Counted from the first letter of the stretch, positions 26,482 through 35,879 are shown. The stretch is DNA of 64,000 bases from Cellvibrio japonicus Ueda107 (GCF_000019225.1 NC_010995.1:2240501-2304500), one strand, 5' to 3'. The notes: a model not told the origin generated them from the sequence alone. Numbers and translations: made by a program.

Positions 26482-27664
26482 AGCGCGGTAAAACCTGTGG
26501 TGATGAATCCGGATACAACCAGAAGCAGCTTACAACAAACGCTAAAAATGCAGCCAGTGCCGCCAGCAAAAAGGTGTGTGCCGGATTGAAATCCCACAGT
26601 AAACCAGAGATTAACGCCCCTATTGCACCACCAGCACCATAGCTCATCGAACTGTACATTGCCTGCCCCTGCCCTTGATGCCCACCGCCGAACTGGCGTC
26701 GCACAATCTCAATGGCTACCGCATGGGCAACCGCAAAACTACAGGCATGCAGTAGCTGCGCCACCAACAACAGCGACAAAGACCAGGCACCGTAACCAAT
26801 CACCAACCAGCGGACACCGCTGAGCAGCAGTGTCCACAACATCAATTGGCGCAATGAGTAGCGGTGAAAAAGACGCGCTATATACACAAACATGAGGACC
26901 TCAGCCATAACCCCCAAGGCCCACAACAAGCCTGTTGCCATAGGGGAATAGCCGTAATTTTCCACCAGGTAGAGTGAATAAAAGGTGTAGTAAGGGCCGT
27001 GGCTGAATTGCAATAAAAAGCTGGCCACCAAAAAACAGATGACTGATGGCTGCAGCAGTCGCGCCATAAAACCTTTTCCCGGCACGGCTGTGCCAGATGT
27101 AGGTTGCTCATGGAAGCTGAGGCTGGACAGCCAGATCAAAATCAAAAAACTGAGGATAAATACCGGTAAATAGCCCACTGGGAGATAGTCAAAAATCCAT
27201 CCCAAACCAACAACAGCGGCCACAAAACCCAAGGAGCCCCACAGGCGGATTCGGCCGTAGCGGTGATAGTTATTCCCCAGATAGCCGAGCGTGATGACTT
27301 CAAATTGCGGCAAGATTGCATGCCAGAAAAAGGTATAACCGGACACTACCAGCACCAGCCAGGCATAGCGTTGGTCAACCAGCACACCGGCAAAGACCAG
27401 CGCAGCCAAAAAGCTGCCGAGCCGGATAATCTGCAAACGACGCTGTGTTTTATCCGCTAACCAACCCCAAAAATTGGGCGCAATAATGCGCGTTGCCAAA
27501 ATGATGGCTGTAATCACGCCAACATCGCGGGATGAGTAATCCAGGGATTTCAGATAAATCCCCCAATAGGGAACCAGGGCCCCCACGACCGCGAAATAAA
27601 AAAAGTAAAATCCCGATAGCCGCCAATAAGGCAAGGACGCAGAGGTTGGCATAGATGGTGTCAT
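26474..27664 (-). CDS. MFS transporter (MFS_1-like, HcaT/ProP-like)
   Basis: The roughly 396-aa protein has about twelve hydrophobic segments. It starts with YWRLSGFYFFYFAVVGALVP and has an RIWGSLGF-like segment (RIRLWGSLGFVAAVVGLGWI) typical of the HcaT-like branch. The loop after TM2 carries GVITAIILATRIIAPNFWGW and LADKTQRR, close to the MFS D-x-x-x-R-R motif. The substrate cannot be told from sequence. I placed the start at the ATG at 27664; the TTG at 27673 is less likely. It lies downstream of aroC behind a terminator and overlaps the amidase gene. Confidence 0.85.
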   Translation of the reverse strand: MTPSMPTSASLPYWRLSGFYFFYFAVVGALVPYWGIYLKSLDYSSRDVGVITAIILATRIIAPNFWGWLADKTQRRLQIIRLGSFLAALVFAGVLVDQRYAWLVLVVSGYTFFWHAILPQFEVITLGYLGNNYHRYGRIRLWGSLGFVAAVVGLGWIFDYLPVGYLPVFILSFLILIWLSSLSFHEQPTSGTAVPGKGFMARLLQPSVICFLVASFLLQFSHGPYYTFYSLYLVENYGYSPMATGLLWALGVMAEVLMFVYIARLFHRYSLRQLMLWTLLLSGVRWLVIGYGAWSLSLLLVAQLLHACSFAVAHAVAIEIVRRQFGGGHQGQGQAMYSSMSYGAGGAIGALISGLLWDFNPAHTFLLAALAAFLAFVVSCFWLYPDSSPQVLPRYE

Positions 27665-27681
27665 AGACAGCAAAAATCACC

Positions 27682-27719
27682 CGCTAAAAATAACAAAGGC
27701 GCAGCATGGCTGCGCCTTT
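27682..27719 (-). terminator. Terminator after aroC
   Basis: AAAGGCGCAGC and GCTGCGCCTTT form an 11-bp stem with a 3-base loop (27695-27719). On the minus strand it is followed by TTATTTTT. It separates aroC from the MFS gene. Confidence 0.85.
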
Positions 27720-27736
27720 CGTCGACAAGGCACATG

Positions 27737-28837
27737 TTATTTTGCACTGGCCGGAATCACCGGAATACGATGCTGGACTCCACCGTTCTGGCCGCGATGA
27801 CGCAGCAAGTGATCCATCAGCACCAAGGCCAGCATGGCCTCGGCAATAGGGGTTGCACGAATCCCGACACAGGGATCGTGGCGCCCTTTGGTAACCACTT
27901 CCACCGGATTACCATGGACATCGACACTGCGCCCGGGGATATGCAAACTGGAGGTGGGCTTAAGGGCAATATTGGCAATGATATCCTGCCCGGACGAAAT
28001 GCCGCCTAAAATCCCGCCCGCGTTGTTGGACAAAAAACCTTCCGGGGTGATTTCATCGCGGTGCTTGCTGCCACGCTGCTCCACAACAGCAAAGCCCTCG
28101 CCAATTTCAACGCCTTTAACAGCATTGATACTCATCAGCGCATGGGCTATTTCGGCATCCAGGCGATCGAAGATTGGCTCGCCCAATCCTGGCGGTACGC
28201 CGGTAGCTACTACTGTTATTTTTGCGCCTATGGAATCCCCTTCCTTGTTCAAGGTTTTCATGAACTCTTCCATTGCCGGAACCTTGCTGGCATCCGGGCA
28301 GAAGAAGGGATTCTGGTCAACCTGGTCCCAATCGACAGTTTCAATTTTGACAGGGCCCAGTTGTGATAAGTAGCCACGGACTTCAATACCGTGGAAATCC
28401 TTGAGGTATTTTTTAGCGATAGCACCTGCCGCAACACGCATCGCGGTTTCACGCGCCGAAGAGCGACCGCCACCGCGATAATCGCGAACACCGTATTTTT
28501 GCATATAGGTGTAATCCGCATGGGCAGGACGGAATTGGTCTTTGATATTGGAATAATCCTTGGAGCGTTGGTCGGTATTTTCGATCAACATGCCAATAGG
28601 TGTGCCGGTGGTTTTACCTTCAAAAACACCGGATAAAATCTTTACCTGATCATCTTCGCGGCGCTGGGTGGTATAACGCGACTGCCCCGGTTTGCGGCGA
28701 TCCAGGTCAATCTGGATATCCTGCTCACTCAACTCAAGCCCGGGTGGGCAGCCATCCACTATGCACCCCAGAGCCGCACCATGGCTCTCACCAAAGGTGG
28801 TCACTGTAAACAGCTTGCCGTATGTATTGCCTGACAT
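27737..28837 (-). CDS. aroC: Chorismate synthase AroC
   Basis: AroC makes chorismate from 5-enolpyruvylshikimate-3-phosphate with reduced FMN, the last common step to aromatic amino acids. The 366-aa length fits. It begins MSGNTYGKLFTVTTFGESHG and has the signature GCIVDGCPPGL. RGGGRSSARETAMRVAAGA (about 125-143) and SNNAGGILGGISSGQDI follow later. AGGA lies 8 nt before the ATG. prmB lies 101 bases upstream on the same strand, the order also seen in Pseudomonas. Confidence 0.97.
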   Translation of the reverse strand: MSGNTYGKLFTVTTFGESHGAALGCIVDGCPPGLELSEQDIQIDLDRRKPGQSRYTTQRREDDQVKILSGVFEGKTTGTPIGMLIENTDQRSKDYSNIKDQFRPAHADYTYMQKYGVRDYRGGGRSSARETAMRVAAGAIAKKYLKDFHGIEVRGYLSQLGPVKIETVDWDQVDQNPFFCPDASKVPAMEEFMKTLNKEGDSIGAKITVVATGVPPGLGEPIFDRLDAEIAHALMSINAVKGVEIGEGFAVVEQRGSKHRDEITPEGFLSNNAGGILGGISSGQDIIANIALKPTSSLHIPGRSVDVHGNPVEVVTKGRHDPCVGIRATPIAEAMLALVLMDHLLRHRGQNGGVQHRIPVIPASAK

Positions 28838-28938
28838 TCTTGCTTTCCTGATTCTGGTCGATGAAAACGCTGGCCGATAAAAGTGGGCGGATTATACGCA
28901 AGTTGGCAGGCCAATGCTGCCTGCGATGGTGCCAGTGA

Positions 28939-29847
28939 CTACAAAACCCCCTGCTCCCTGGCAAAGCGCAGATCCTGGGCCGAAAGGACAAAAACGCCGT
29001 GGCCGCCATTTTCAAACTCAACCCAGGTAAACGGCAGTTCGGGATAGGCCTGTGCCAGCGCCGGCCAGGAGTTACCAACCTCCACTACCAATAATCCTGC
29101 TTCTGTCAAATGATCAAGTGCACAGGTGAGAAGCTGGCGGGTAAAATCCAGGCCATCAACCCCTGATGCCAACCCCAATTCCGGTTCTGCCCGATATTCA
29201 TCCGGCAAGCCGGCCATATCCTCAGCATCGACATAAGGCGGGTTGGAAACAATCAGGTCAAACACTTGCCCCTGCATATGTTCAAAACCATCAGATTGCA
29301 GGGCAAATACCCTGTCTTCCAGGCCGTGCATCTGGATATTCTGCTCTGCAACGGCCAGCGCATCGTAGGAAATATCACTCAACTGGACTTCTGCCTCCGG
29401 AAACATGTAAGCACAGGCAATCCCGATACAACCACTGCCCGTGCACAAATCCAGGATACGTTCCGGGCTCTGGATCAACCAGGGCTCAAAACGTTTTTGT
29501 ATCAGTTCGGCGATCGGTGAGCGCGGCACCAAAACCCGCTCATCCACCTGGAAGGGCAACCCGGCAAACCAGGTCCGACCGGTAATATAGGCAGCGGGAA
29601 TACGCTCCTGGATACGCCGCTGCAAATTAGCCAATACCCGGCCGCGTTCAGTGCGGGTCAAACGGGCATCCAGCCATTCATTCGCCAGGGGCGGCGTTAG
29701 GTGAATAGCATGTAACACCAGTTGCTCTGCTTCATCCCAGGGATTATCCGTACCATGGCCATAAAACAAATCCGCTGCGGTAAATTCACTGGCACCCCAG
29801 CGCAAAAAATCGCGAACGGTCAATAATTCATCAATCAAACCAGACAT
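28939..29847 (-). CDS. prmB: Ribosomal protein L3 glutamine methyltransferase PrmB
   Basis: PrmB methylates a glutamine of ribosomal protein L3. The 302-aa product (ATG at 29847 with AAGGGG 8 nt upstream; a GTG three codons earlier is less likely) has an N-terminal helical domain. It then has the SAM site ILDLCTGSGCIGIACAYMFP (about 132-151) and the glutamine-binding motif LIVSNPPYVDAEDM. ITGRTWFAGLPFQVDERVLV is typical of PrmB. PrmC is the main alternative, but it is usually beside prfA. Confidence 0.9.
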   Translation of the reverse strand: MSGLIDELLTVRDFLRWGASEFTAADLFYGHGTDNPWDEAEQLVLHAIHLTPPLANEWLDARLTRTERGRVLANLQRRIQERIPAAYITGRTWFAGLPFQVDERVLVPRSPIAELIQKRFEPWLIQSPERILDLCTGSGCIGIACAYMFPEAEVQLSDISYDALAVAEQNIQMHGLEDRVFALQSDGFEHMQGQVFDLIVSNPPYVDAEDMAGLPDEYRAEPELGLASGVDGLDFTRQLLTCALDHLTEAGLLVVEVGNSWPALAQAYPELPFTWVEFENGGHGVFVLSAQDLRFAREQGVL

Positions 29848-30033
29848 AAAACCCACCCCTTTTCATTCATACCTGCCCCCGGCTATACCACTAAACAACA
29901 GGAAAATAAGCCCGGCATTCTACCCAATTAATCAGGTTGATCAGGATTTATTGTTTTTTTAATGGCGCCTGCACGGTTACACTAGCGTCCTTTTTCACCC
30001 GGCAGTCATATCGCCATCGGAGGACCATCCGTC

Positions 30034-30573
30034 ATGAGAGAACATTTCGCCAATATCATCGCCAGCATTGGCGAAGATTTAAACCGCCCCGGCCTGCTGG
30101 ATACACCGGATCGTGCCGCCAAAGCGTTTCAATTTCTCACCCGAGGCTATACCCAAACGCTGGATGACGTTGTCAATAATGCCCTCTTCCCGTCAGACTC
30201 CCAGGAAATGATTATGGTGAAGGACATAGAGTTATATTCCCTCTGTGAACATCACTTATTGCCCTTTATCGGTAAAGCGCATGTAGCCTATATTCCTACC
30301 GGGAAAGTATTGGGTTTATCCAAGGTTGCACGTATTGTCGATATGTTTGCACGCCGCCTGCAAATCCAGGAACAGTTAACGCTGCAAATTGCGGAAAGCA
30401 TCCAAAGTATCACCGGGGCGTCCGGCGTGGGCGTTATCATCGAAGCCAAACATATGTGCATGATGATGCGCGGGGTTGAAAAGCAAAACTCATCGATGAA
30501 GACATCCGCCATGCTTGGCAGCTTCCGCACCAACCAGGCAACTCGCAACGAGTTTTTATCATTATTGCGCTAG
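30034..30573 (+). CDS. folE: GTP cyclohydrolase I FolE
   Basis: FolE converts GTP to dihydroneopterin triphosphate, the first step of folate synthesis. The 179-aa product has the zinc and catalytic segment LYSLCEHHLLPFIGKAHVAY (about residues 68-87). IPTGKVLGLSKVARIVDMFA (88-107), the second zinc Cys in EAKHMCMMMRGVEK, and SAMLGSFRTNQATRNEFLSL at the end complete the family pattern. Length and motifs are complete. GGAGG lies upstream of the ATG at slightly long spacing, and a terminator follows the stop. Confidence 0.96.
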   Translation: MREHFANIIASIGEDLNRPGLLDTPDRAAKAFQFLTRGYTQTLDDVVNNALFPSDSQEMIMVKDIELYSLCEHHLLPFIGKAHVAYIPTGKVLGLSKVARIVDMFARRLQIQEQLTLQIAESIQSITGASGVGVIIEAKHMCMMMRGVEKQNSSMKTSAMLGSFRTNQATRNEFLSLLR

Positions 30574-30582
30574 TTTCCTGAC

Positions 30583-30628
30583 AACCCCAAAGTAAAAGTA
30601 TCAGAGGGCGTTCTTTGGGGTTTCTTTC
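30583..30628 (+). terminator. Terminator after folE
   Basis: AACCCCAAAG and CTTTGGGGTT form a perfect 10-bp stem around a 20-base loop, followed by TCTTTCCTT. It starts 10 bases past the folE stop. The long loop makes it moderately strong. Confidence 0.7.
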
Positions 30629-30645
30629 CTTAACATGACCTCCAT

Positions 30646-31566
30646 TCAGGCACGGTTACATTCAAGTTCCACGGTATCCAGCAATTGCTTGCGCTGAATC
30701 CTGTATTCTTCTGCTGTGATTTGCTGCCGATAATAACTCAGGGCCAACTGTCGTATTAGGCTATACAGCGGTTCCAGGTTATCCGACTGTGTATTGCTGT
30801 TATTAATGATAAGGGCTTTATCCGCAGTACCTTTGACCACAATGAGAGAGACATTGTCTTCCGCACCATTCAAGAGTGCCTGGCTCAGCAGGTACCGGGC
30901 ATTGGCCTCCACCGACACCGCTGCCAGCCCTTGAATCACATCTTCATGGGACACCACGTTATAGAGCCCGTCACTGCACAGTAAAAAACTATCGCCCGAC
31001 TGCACACGAAAAATATTAAGGTCAACATACAAGGCTGCACTCGCGCCCACTGCTCGGGTAATAAGGTTGCGCTGCAATTTTTTCGCCCCACTTCCCTGGG
31101 CTGAAACAAGCCCTAAATCGATCAGTTCTTCATATTGGCTGTGATCACGAGTTAACTGCTCCAGCTGCCCATCTCTCAGGTGATAAAGGCGGGAGTCACC
31201 TACCCACAGACAAACGCCCAGGTTGCCCCTGATAATCAGGATCACTGCTGTACTGCCCATCAGGCTGCCATCACCACGAACCTGGGCCTGTTGAACCAAT
31301 TGTTGATTAACCTGGCACAGTGCGTTTTCCACAGCACCAACACCATCACCAAGGTTGGTAAATACAGGTAAGGCTCCTATGGCGTCAATGATGTTGCGAC
31401 TTGCAACATCTCCGGCATGATGGCCGCCCATGCCATCCGCAACAACCCATAAACCCTGTTCAGGCCTGGCAAGGATCGCGTCCTCATTAACCACTCGCAG
31501 GGTACCAACATCCGTACAGGCATAACTACGCCACAACAAGGAAGATTGACCGGGGATAGATGACAT
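30646..31566 (-). CDS. PP2C-type Ser/Thr protein phosphatase
   Basis: The 306-aa product (ATG at 31566 with AAAGGAG 5 nt upstream) has the PP2C metal-binding motifs VVADGMGGHHAGDVAS (about residues 43-58), FLLCSDGLYNVVSHED and EDNVSLIVVKG. The N-terminus, YACTDVGTLRVVNEDA, is the usual first strand. It would remove phosphate from Ser/Thr residues in the cytoplasm. A C-terminal tail of about 55 residues (QLALSYYRQQITAEEYRIQR) is extra to the catalytic core and resembles a short SHOCT-like helical hairpin. No partner kinase is in the window. It is last in the gpsA-to-PP2C run. Confidence 0.9.
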   Translation of the reverse strand: MSSIPGQSSLLWRSYACTDVGTLRVVNEDAILARPEQGLWVVADGMGGHHAGDVASRNIIDAIGALPVFTNLGDGVGAVENALCQVNQQLVQQAQVRGDGSLMGSTAVILIIRGNLGVCLWVGDSRLYHLRDGQLEQLTRDHSQYEELIDLGLVSAQGSGAKKLQRNLITRAVGASAALYVDLNIFRVQSGDSFLLCSDGLYNVVSHEDVIQGLAAVSVEANARYLLSQALLNGAEDNVSLIVVKGTADKALIINNSNTQSDNLEPLYSLIRQLALSYYRQQITAEEYRIQRKQLLDTVELECNRA

Positions 31567-31624
31567 GACAACTCCTTTCACTTTGGCTCTGCGAAGATAA
31601 GCCGCAAGAATTTCCTATAGTTAT

Positions 31625-32527
31625 CTAAGGCAGTTTAACAACCTCAACGCGCGCACTGCGATCACCGCGCCCCGCAGGTGCAAGACTGCCCAAACCGAAG
31701 GTCTGAATACGTTTTGCATCAATCCCTTTCTCCACGAGTGCCGCCTTAAGCTGATCGGCGAAACTACTGGAATTAGCTTGCTGCTGTGCAAGTGATTGGG
31801 GGGCATAATCATGGCCGACCAACGCCAGGCTCCAGGCAGTCTGCTGGTTTAATACATCAACCAACACTTGTACATGCGCAGGTTTGAACTGGATACTTGC
31901 CTGCCCCTTCCCTGCATCGGCAATTAAATCCGGGAACACATAATAGCCATCCTGGTTTAACGCCTTGACAATAGACACCGGACTGGAGGCAACGCCCAGG
32001 GCAAGCGCCTGGTCTGCATGCAGGATATCAAGTTGCAAATAAACCCGGCGATTGCCGCGCTGCACAACATAGAGCGAGGCATAGTAAGGTTTGGCATCCG
32101 CAACAATAACCTCATAGGCGGCGTACTGCTGGTGTTGATCCAGCCCATACAATTGCAGCACATTAAAATGATTGTTAGCCCAGCTATTACTGGTTCCGCA
32201 ATCGCGACCTGCACAATAAAAAAGCTCACGGATACTGTGGGTCTGCAACTGGTCCAGATAAAAATCAAAACCGTTCTGCGGTGTATGGCCGACAGGTAAC
32301 TCCAGCGTATAGCGAGTCAACTTGCCTTTTAAACGCTCCGAGCGCTCAGGTTGCCAACTGCTACCAGCCACTTTTTTGTAACTTCCCAAAGCCAGGACAT
32401 AATCGTCTGAGTCACCGACAGTTTGATAAATAACACGAGCCCCCGGATATTGTTCAATATTCAAACCTTGCGCCAACAAAGAAGCAGAGCAAAGCAACAG
32501 CAAAACCATGGAGATTATACGAATCAT
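31625..32527 (-). CDS. DUF4892 protein with OmpA-like C-terminus
   Basis: The 300-aa protein has a signal peptide (MVLLLLCSASLLAQ). A domain like DUF4892 follows (about residues 20-170, with IEQYPGARVIYQTVGDSDDY and YCAGRDCGTSNSWANNHFN). The C-terminal part (about 200-300) has ALNQDGYYVFPDL, then QASIQFKPAHVQVLVDVLNQ and LVGHDYAPQSLAQQQANSSS. It ends GAPAGRGDRSARVEVV-like, matching the OmpA-type peptidoglycan-binding fold. It is probably periplasmic or outer-membrane associated. It lies 9 bases after the hydrolase and 58 bases before the PP2C gene. Confidence 0.8.
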   Translation of the reverse strand: MIRIISMVLLLLCSASLLAQGLNIEQYPGARVIYQTVGDSDDYVLALGSYKKVAGSSWQPERSERLKGKLTRYTLELPVGHTPQNGFDFYLDQLQTHSIRELFYCAGRDCGTSNSWANNHFNVLQLYGLDQHQQYAAYEVIVADAKPYYASLYVVQRGNRRVYLQLDILHADQALALGVASSPVSIVKALNQDGYYVFPDLIADAGKGQASIQFKPAHVQVLVDVLNQQTAWSLALVGHDYAPQSLAQQQANSSSFADQLKAALVEKGIDAKRIQTFGLGSLAPAGRGDRSARVEVVKLP

Positions 32528-32535
32528 AAGAAAAG

Positions 32536-33432
32536 CTACTCCTGTCGATAGGGATGCGTATTATTCATCATATCCCGCAGGAACCCGGACACATGTCCTG
32601 CGACCTGCGCATATTGTTCTTCAAGGTGCAAGTGATGGCCACCCTCCAACAGGTGGTACTTGATATGCGAATAATGACCCAATAGCTCAAGATAATTGGG
32701 ATAGAGTTGTGGCAAGCCTCGCGTTGCCAACACCAGGCACAATGGCATGGTTAATTTTTTAAGGAAGGCATCAACATGCTCTTTCGTTAGCCTTATTGCA
32801 GAAGGAGCGAGCAGGCGCGAATCCGATGTCCAGCTCAACCCACCTTCAACCGGTACAACACCACGTCGCGTCAATAAAGATGATGCATGATAGCTCAGTG
32901 GAAAAAGACCGCGCTCACGCGCTTTAATAGCTGTTTCAAGATCGGGATAAACCGTATGCTGCTTCTGTGCCAGTTCTTTCAGGTTTTTAAGTGCGCTGGC
33001 CAATTGTTCGGGGGCATTTTCAGCTTTTACTGGCTCAGGCATTAAACCTTCTATCAAGGCCAGTGCTTTAATGCGCTCGGGAAATGCAACGGCGGCCAGG
33101 GCACCTATGATAGCGCCGCGGGAGTGTCCCAAAATCACAAACTCTTGCCATTCCAACACATCAGCCAGCGCCAGGATATCCTGAATATCATCCCAGAAGT
33201 TATAGAGACCAACACCAGGGCGATGATCACTGAGCCCATGACCTGCCATGTCGACAGCAACCAGGTGAATATCCGGTAGCAAGGCTGCAATACGCGCAAA
33301 ACTTGCAGAATTGTCCAGCCATCCATGCAGTGCCAAAACAGGCAATTGCCCTACTTGTCCCCACTCCTGGATAGCAAAGGAAAGGCCATTCGCGTACAAA
33401 CGCCCCTGATGAGGTTGTGCATTATCTGACAT
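32536..33432 (-). CDS. Alpha/beta hydrolase
   Basis: The 298-aa product (ATG at 33432, MSDNAQPHQGRLYANGLS) has the alpha/beta hydrolase fold. It has the oxyanion segment LALHGWLDNSASFARIAALL (about 33-52), nucleophile Ser in VILGHSRGAIIGALAAVAFP (about 98-117) and a late His in LLEGGHHLHLEEQ. DMAGHGLSDHRPG is a usual strand-4 motif. The substrate is unknown; esterase is a fair guess. A GTG at 33471 would add 13 residues. It begins 43 bases downstream of the sixA stop. Confidence 0.87.
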   Translation of the reverse strand: MSDNAQPHQGRLYANGLSFAIQEWGQVGQLPVLALHGWLDNSASFARIAALLPDIHLVAVDMAGHGLSDHRPGVGLYNFWDDIQDILALADVLEWQEFVILGHSRGAIIGALAAVAFPERIKALALIEGLMPEPVKAENAPEQLASALKNLKELAQKQHTVYPDLETAIKARERGLFPLSYHASSLLTRRGVVPVEGGLSWTSDSRLLAPSAIRLTKEHVDAFLKKLTMPLCLVLATRGLPQLYPNYLELLGHYSHIKYHLLEGGHHLHLEEQYAQVAGHVSGFLRDMMNNTHPYRQE

Positions 33433-33474
33433 TGTTCTCATCCAGGCAGATGTTGCGATGGGGAGCAACACACA

Positions 33475-33942
33475 TCAAACAGCATCGGCATGTTGCTGCC
33501 ACAACAAATGTGCGAGACCGACTGCTGGAACCTCCATCACCAATGCCGCCAGTGAGCTGGTCGCCATTGGATAAAAATCCAATGGCATACCACACAGCTG
33601 ATTAACCACGCGACCGACCAAAGGCTGGTGGCTCACCAACAGGAGTGATGATGTATCACCTTGTTGTATTAACCACTCATACAAGGCCGCCGGTTCCGCT
33701 TCCGGCACCAACATGTCTGTCGTTTGAATCCCGACCCCGGGAAAATAGCCAGAGGCAATCGCTGCCGTTTGTTGCGCCCGCACCAGTGAGCTGGCCCAGA
33801 TAGCATCCAGCTTTCCGATCATGGAATGACGCTGCTCAAGCACACGCTTAACATCAGCGCGGCCTTTATCGGTCAGATTGCGTGCTTCATCAGTGGTAAC
33901 CTGGGCCTCGGCCTGGCCATGTCGCAGGATATAAAGCCGCAT
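33475..33942 (-). CDS. sixA: Phosphohistidine phosphatase SixA
   Basis: The 155-aa product starts MRLYILRHGQAEAQ, so His8 in the RHG motif is the phospho-acceptor of the histidine phosphatase fold. The second active-site His lies in LLVSHQPLVGRVVNQL (about 104-119). SixA proteins remove phosphate from histidine residues; in E. coli the target is the nitrogen PTS protein NPr. The length matches E. coli SixA (161 aa). Its ATG overlaps the stop of the DUF4389 gene by one base (TAATG), so the two are coupled. Confidence 0.92.
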   Translation of the reverse strand: MRLYILRHGQAEAQVTTDEARNLTDKGRADVKRVLEQRHSMIGKLDAIWASSLVRAQQTAAIASGYFPGVGIQTTDMLVPEAEPAALYEWLIQQGDTSSLLLVSHQPLVGRVVNQLCGMPLDFYPMATSSLAALVMEVPAVGLAHLLWQQHADAV

Positions 33943-34292
33943 TACTTATTTGCCGTTTCATCGGCGGGGAGCTGCTCTGGCTCCTTGTTTTCGGCTTGCT
34001 CACTCTCGGCAGCAGGTGCCTCGGGCCAATCCGCAAACGGGAAAGGCTTTTCTTCACTGCTGTAGCAAAGGAATCTCAATACTTCATAAATATAGGTTGA
34101 TAAAGAATGTCCGAACCGACGCAGGTGCACATTGTCCTGGCCGGTAATGAGCGAAAATAAAAATTGCAATATAACCAGCACCCACATAATCAAACTGGCC
34201 AGTTGCAAAATCGCCGCAAACAACAGCATGAAAATCAGGCGAAACCAGTGTTTGCTTGAAGTTAAATTGGATTTGAGTTGTTCATTATCCAC
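33942..34292 (-). CDS. DUF4389 membrane protein
   Basis: The 116-aa product has one long hydrophobic stretch that could form two close membrane passes (LIFMLLFAAILQLASLIMWV then LVILQFLFSLITG, about residues 18-50). An NVHLRRFGHSLSTYIYEVLR segment and an acidic tail rich in Glu and Ala follow. The pattern fits DUF4389, often found beside gpsA and sixA in gammaproteobacteria. Function is unknown. It lies 29 bases downstream of gpsA. Confidence 0.85.
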   Translation of the reverse strand: MDNEQLKSNLTSSKHWFRLIFMLLFAAILQLASLIMWVLVILQFLFSLITGQDNVHLRRFGHSLSTYIYEVLRFLCYSSEEKPFPFADWPEAPAAESEQAENKEPEQLPADETANK

Positions 34293-34321
34293 AGTGCAGC
34301 TCCTTAAGATTAATTAGCTTA

Positions 34322-35344
34322 TCAGGATCGGTTTTTAATAAATTCAACATCGTGATTCTGTTCGCCCATCATCAAACGGGCTGCGACTTCATGAATCGCC
34401 TTACCCTGGAATAAAACAGCATATAAACCGGACACCAATGGCATATAAACCCCCAATTCATCCGCTTTTTGCTTAACCTGGCGCAAGGTATTAACGCCTT
34501 CTGCCACTTGTCCCAGATTAGCCACGATTTCATCCAATGCCTTGCCTTGCCCCAATGCAAATCCGACACGGTAATTACGACTTAGATCCGAAGTACAGGT
34601 AAGAATTAAATCGCCAACACCCGCAAGCCCCAGAAACGTCATGGGATTTGCCCCCATCAATTGGGCAAAGCGCCCCATTTCTGCAAGGCTGCGTGTCAGT
34701 AGCATAGCCTGGGTGTTATGCCCTGCCCCCAAGGCAGCGGCCATACCACAAATAATGGCATAAATATTTTTCAAGGCTCCGCCCAGTTCTACGCCATAGC
34801 GATCGTGGTTAGCGTAGACCCTGAATGTCGATGAACACAAGGTTTTCTGGACACAGCTGATAAGCGCATCGCTCTCACTGGCGATGACCGATCCTGTTTG
34901 TTGTTGCTGGACAATTTCCTTCGCAAAGTTGGGACCACTAAGGACCCCGATAGAATGGCCCGGTAATTCCTGCTCCAGAATCTGGCTCATCAAGGTAAAA
35001 CCTTCCGGCTCAATCCCCTTGGCAGTACTAATGACCATTGCCCCCGGATCGAGATATGCCCTGGCTTCACGAACCACAGCGCGGAATGAATGGCTGGGGA
35101 TACTGACAAACACCAGTTGTGCCCCGCGAACAGCTTGTGCCAAATCCGCGCTAATCATCAGATCGTCATGCAACCGGTAACCGGGAAGATAACGGGTATT
35201 TTCGCGCGCCAACTGGCTCGCTGTTGCCTGTTCCCCAGAGCGCATCCACAGGTAAACCTGATGTTGATTACACGCAATGATATTGGCGATAGCCGTGCCG
35301 AAACTCCCCCCTCCCAACACAGCCACTTTCAGTTTTGTTGCCAT
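34322..35344 (-). CDS. gpsA: Glycerol-3-phosphate dehydrogenase GpsA
   Basis: GpsA reduces dihydroxyacetone phosphate to sn-glycerol-3-phosphate for phospholipid synthesis. I used the ATG at 35344 ([20 protein letters not shown]), giving 340 aa, near the family length. In-frame ATGs up to 35407 are possible but extend past the nucleotide-binding start. The Rossmann motif [21 protein letters not shown], the catalytic Lys region [20 protein letters not shown] and [19 protein letters not shown] are all present. It heads the six-gene run that ends in the PP2C gene. Confidence 0.95.
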
Positions 35345-35879
35345 ACTGCTCATTCCCGTCATTTGCATTTTGGATCCAATGGTGATGGAAATATGCTCAA
35401 CAACCATGGGATGTTACGTTTATAAAAAACACAAAACAGTCAATCTGTAACTTTTTTGCACAAAAAAATTCATTTTTTATTTGTCCACATTTTCTGTGGA
35501 TAACTTAGTGGATAGTTTTTGGGAAACAGTCCAAAGGCCCGATAAAACCTACCCCTTTAACAAATTGATCAAAAAACAATCACAACAAATAAATAATTAA
35601 AAATCAATAAGTTACAGTTTTTTCATCGATTAAAAATGCAGTTTTTCGACAAATTGCGCAAGCTTCAACCAAGTTGTTCGCTAACACCCCTCAGGTGTGC
35701 ATAAAGAGTTAGTGACTATTAACCCTAAACCCTAGGCAGACACGAAACCTTCACATTTCAAACGCTATTACCAATTCGCGAAAGGCGTTTATTTGCATCA
35801 ATTTGTCACAAAATAAATACCCTGAAACCATCGCTGTGTATGCCATAACCTCTATTTAGCAAGCGATGCACAAGATAGT
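35345..35879. other. AT-rich intergenic region upstream of gpsA
   Basis: This is about 535 bases without a supportable gene, the most AT-rich stretch in the window. It contains TGTGGATAA (35495-35503), an exact DnaA-box complement that is half of a small hairpin (TCCACA at 35484-35489 with TGTGGA at 35495-35500). It also contains two copies of GTGGATA within 16 bases, and CTGTAACTT (35445-35453) mirrored by AAGTTACAG (35609-35617). The gpsA promoter should lie here, but I cannot fix its position. Confidence 0.5.

Noticed and set aside
30646..31566. The PP2C phosphatase as part of a type VI secretion or kinase locus
   Set aside because: Stp-like phosphatases often flank such loci, but no tss, icmF or protein kinase gene is in the window.
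35484..35503. Replication origin in the AT-rich region
   Set aside because: Only one DnaA-box match is visible. There is no dnaA, dnaN, gidA or parAB gene nearby and no run of boxes.
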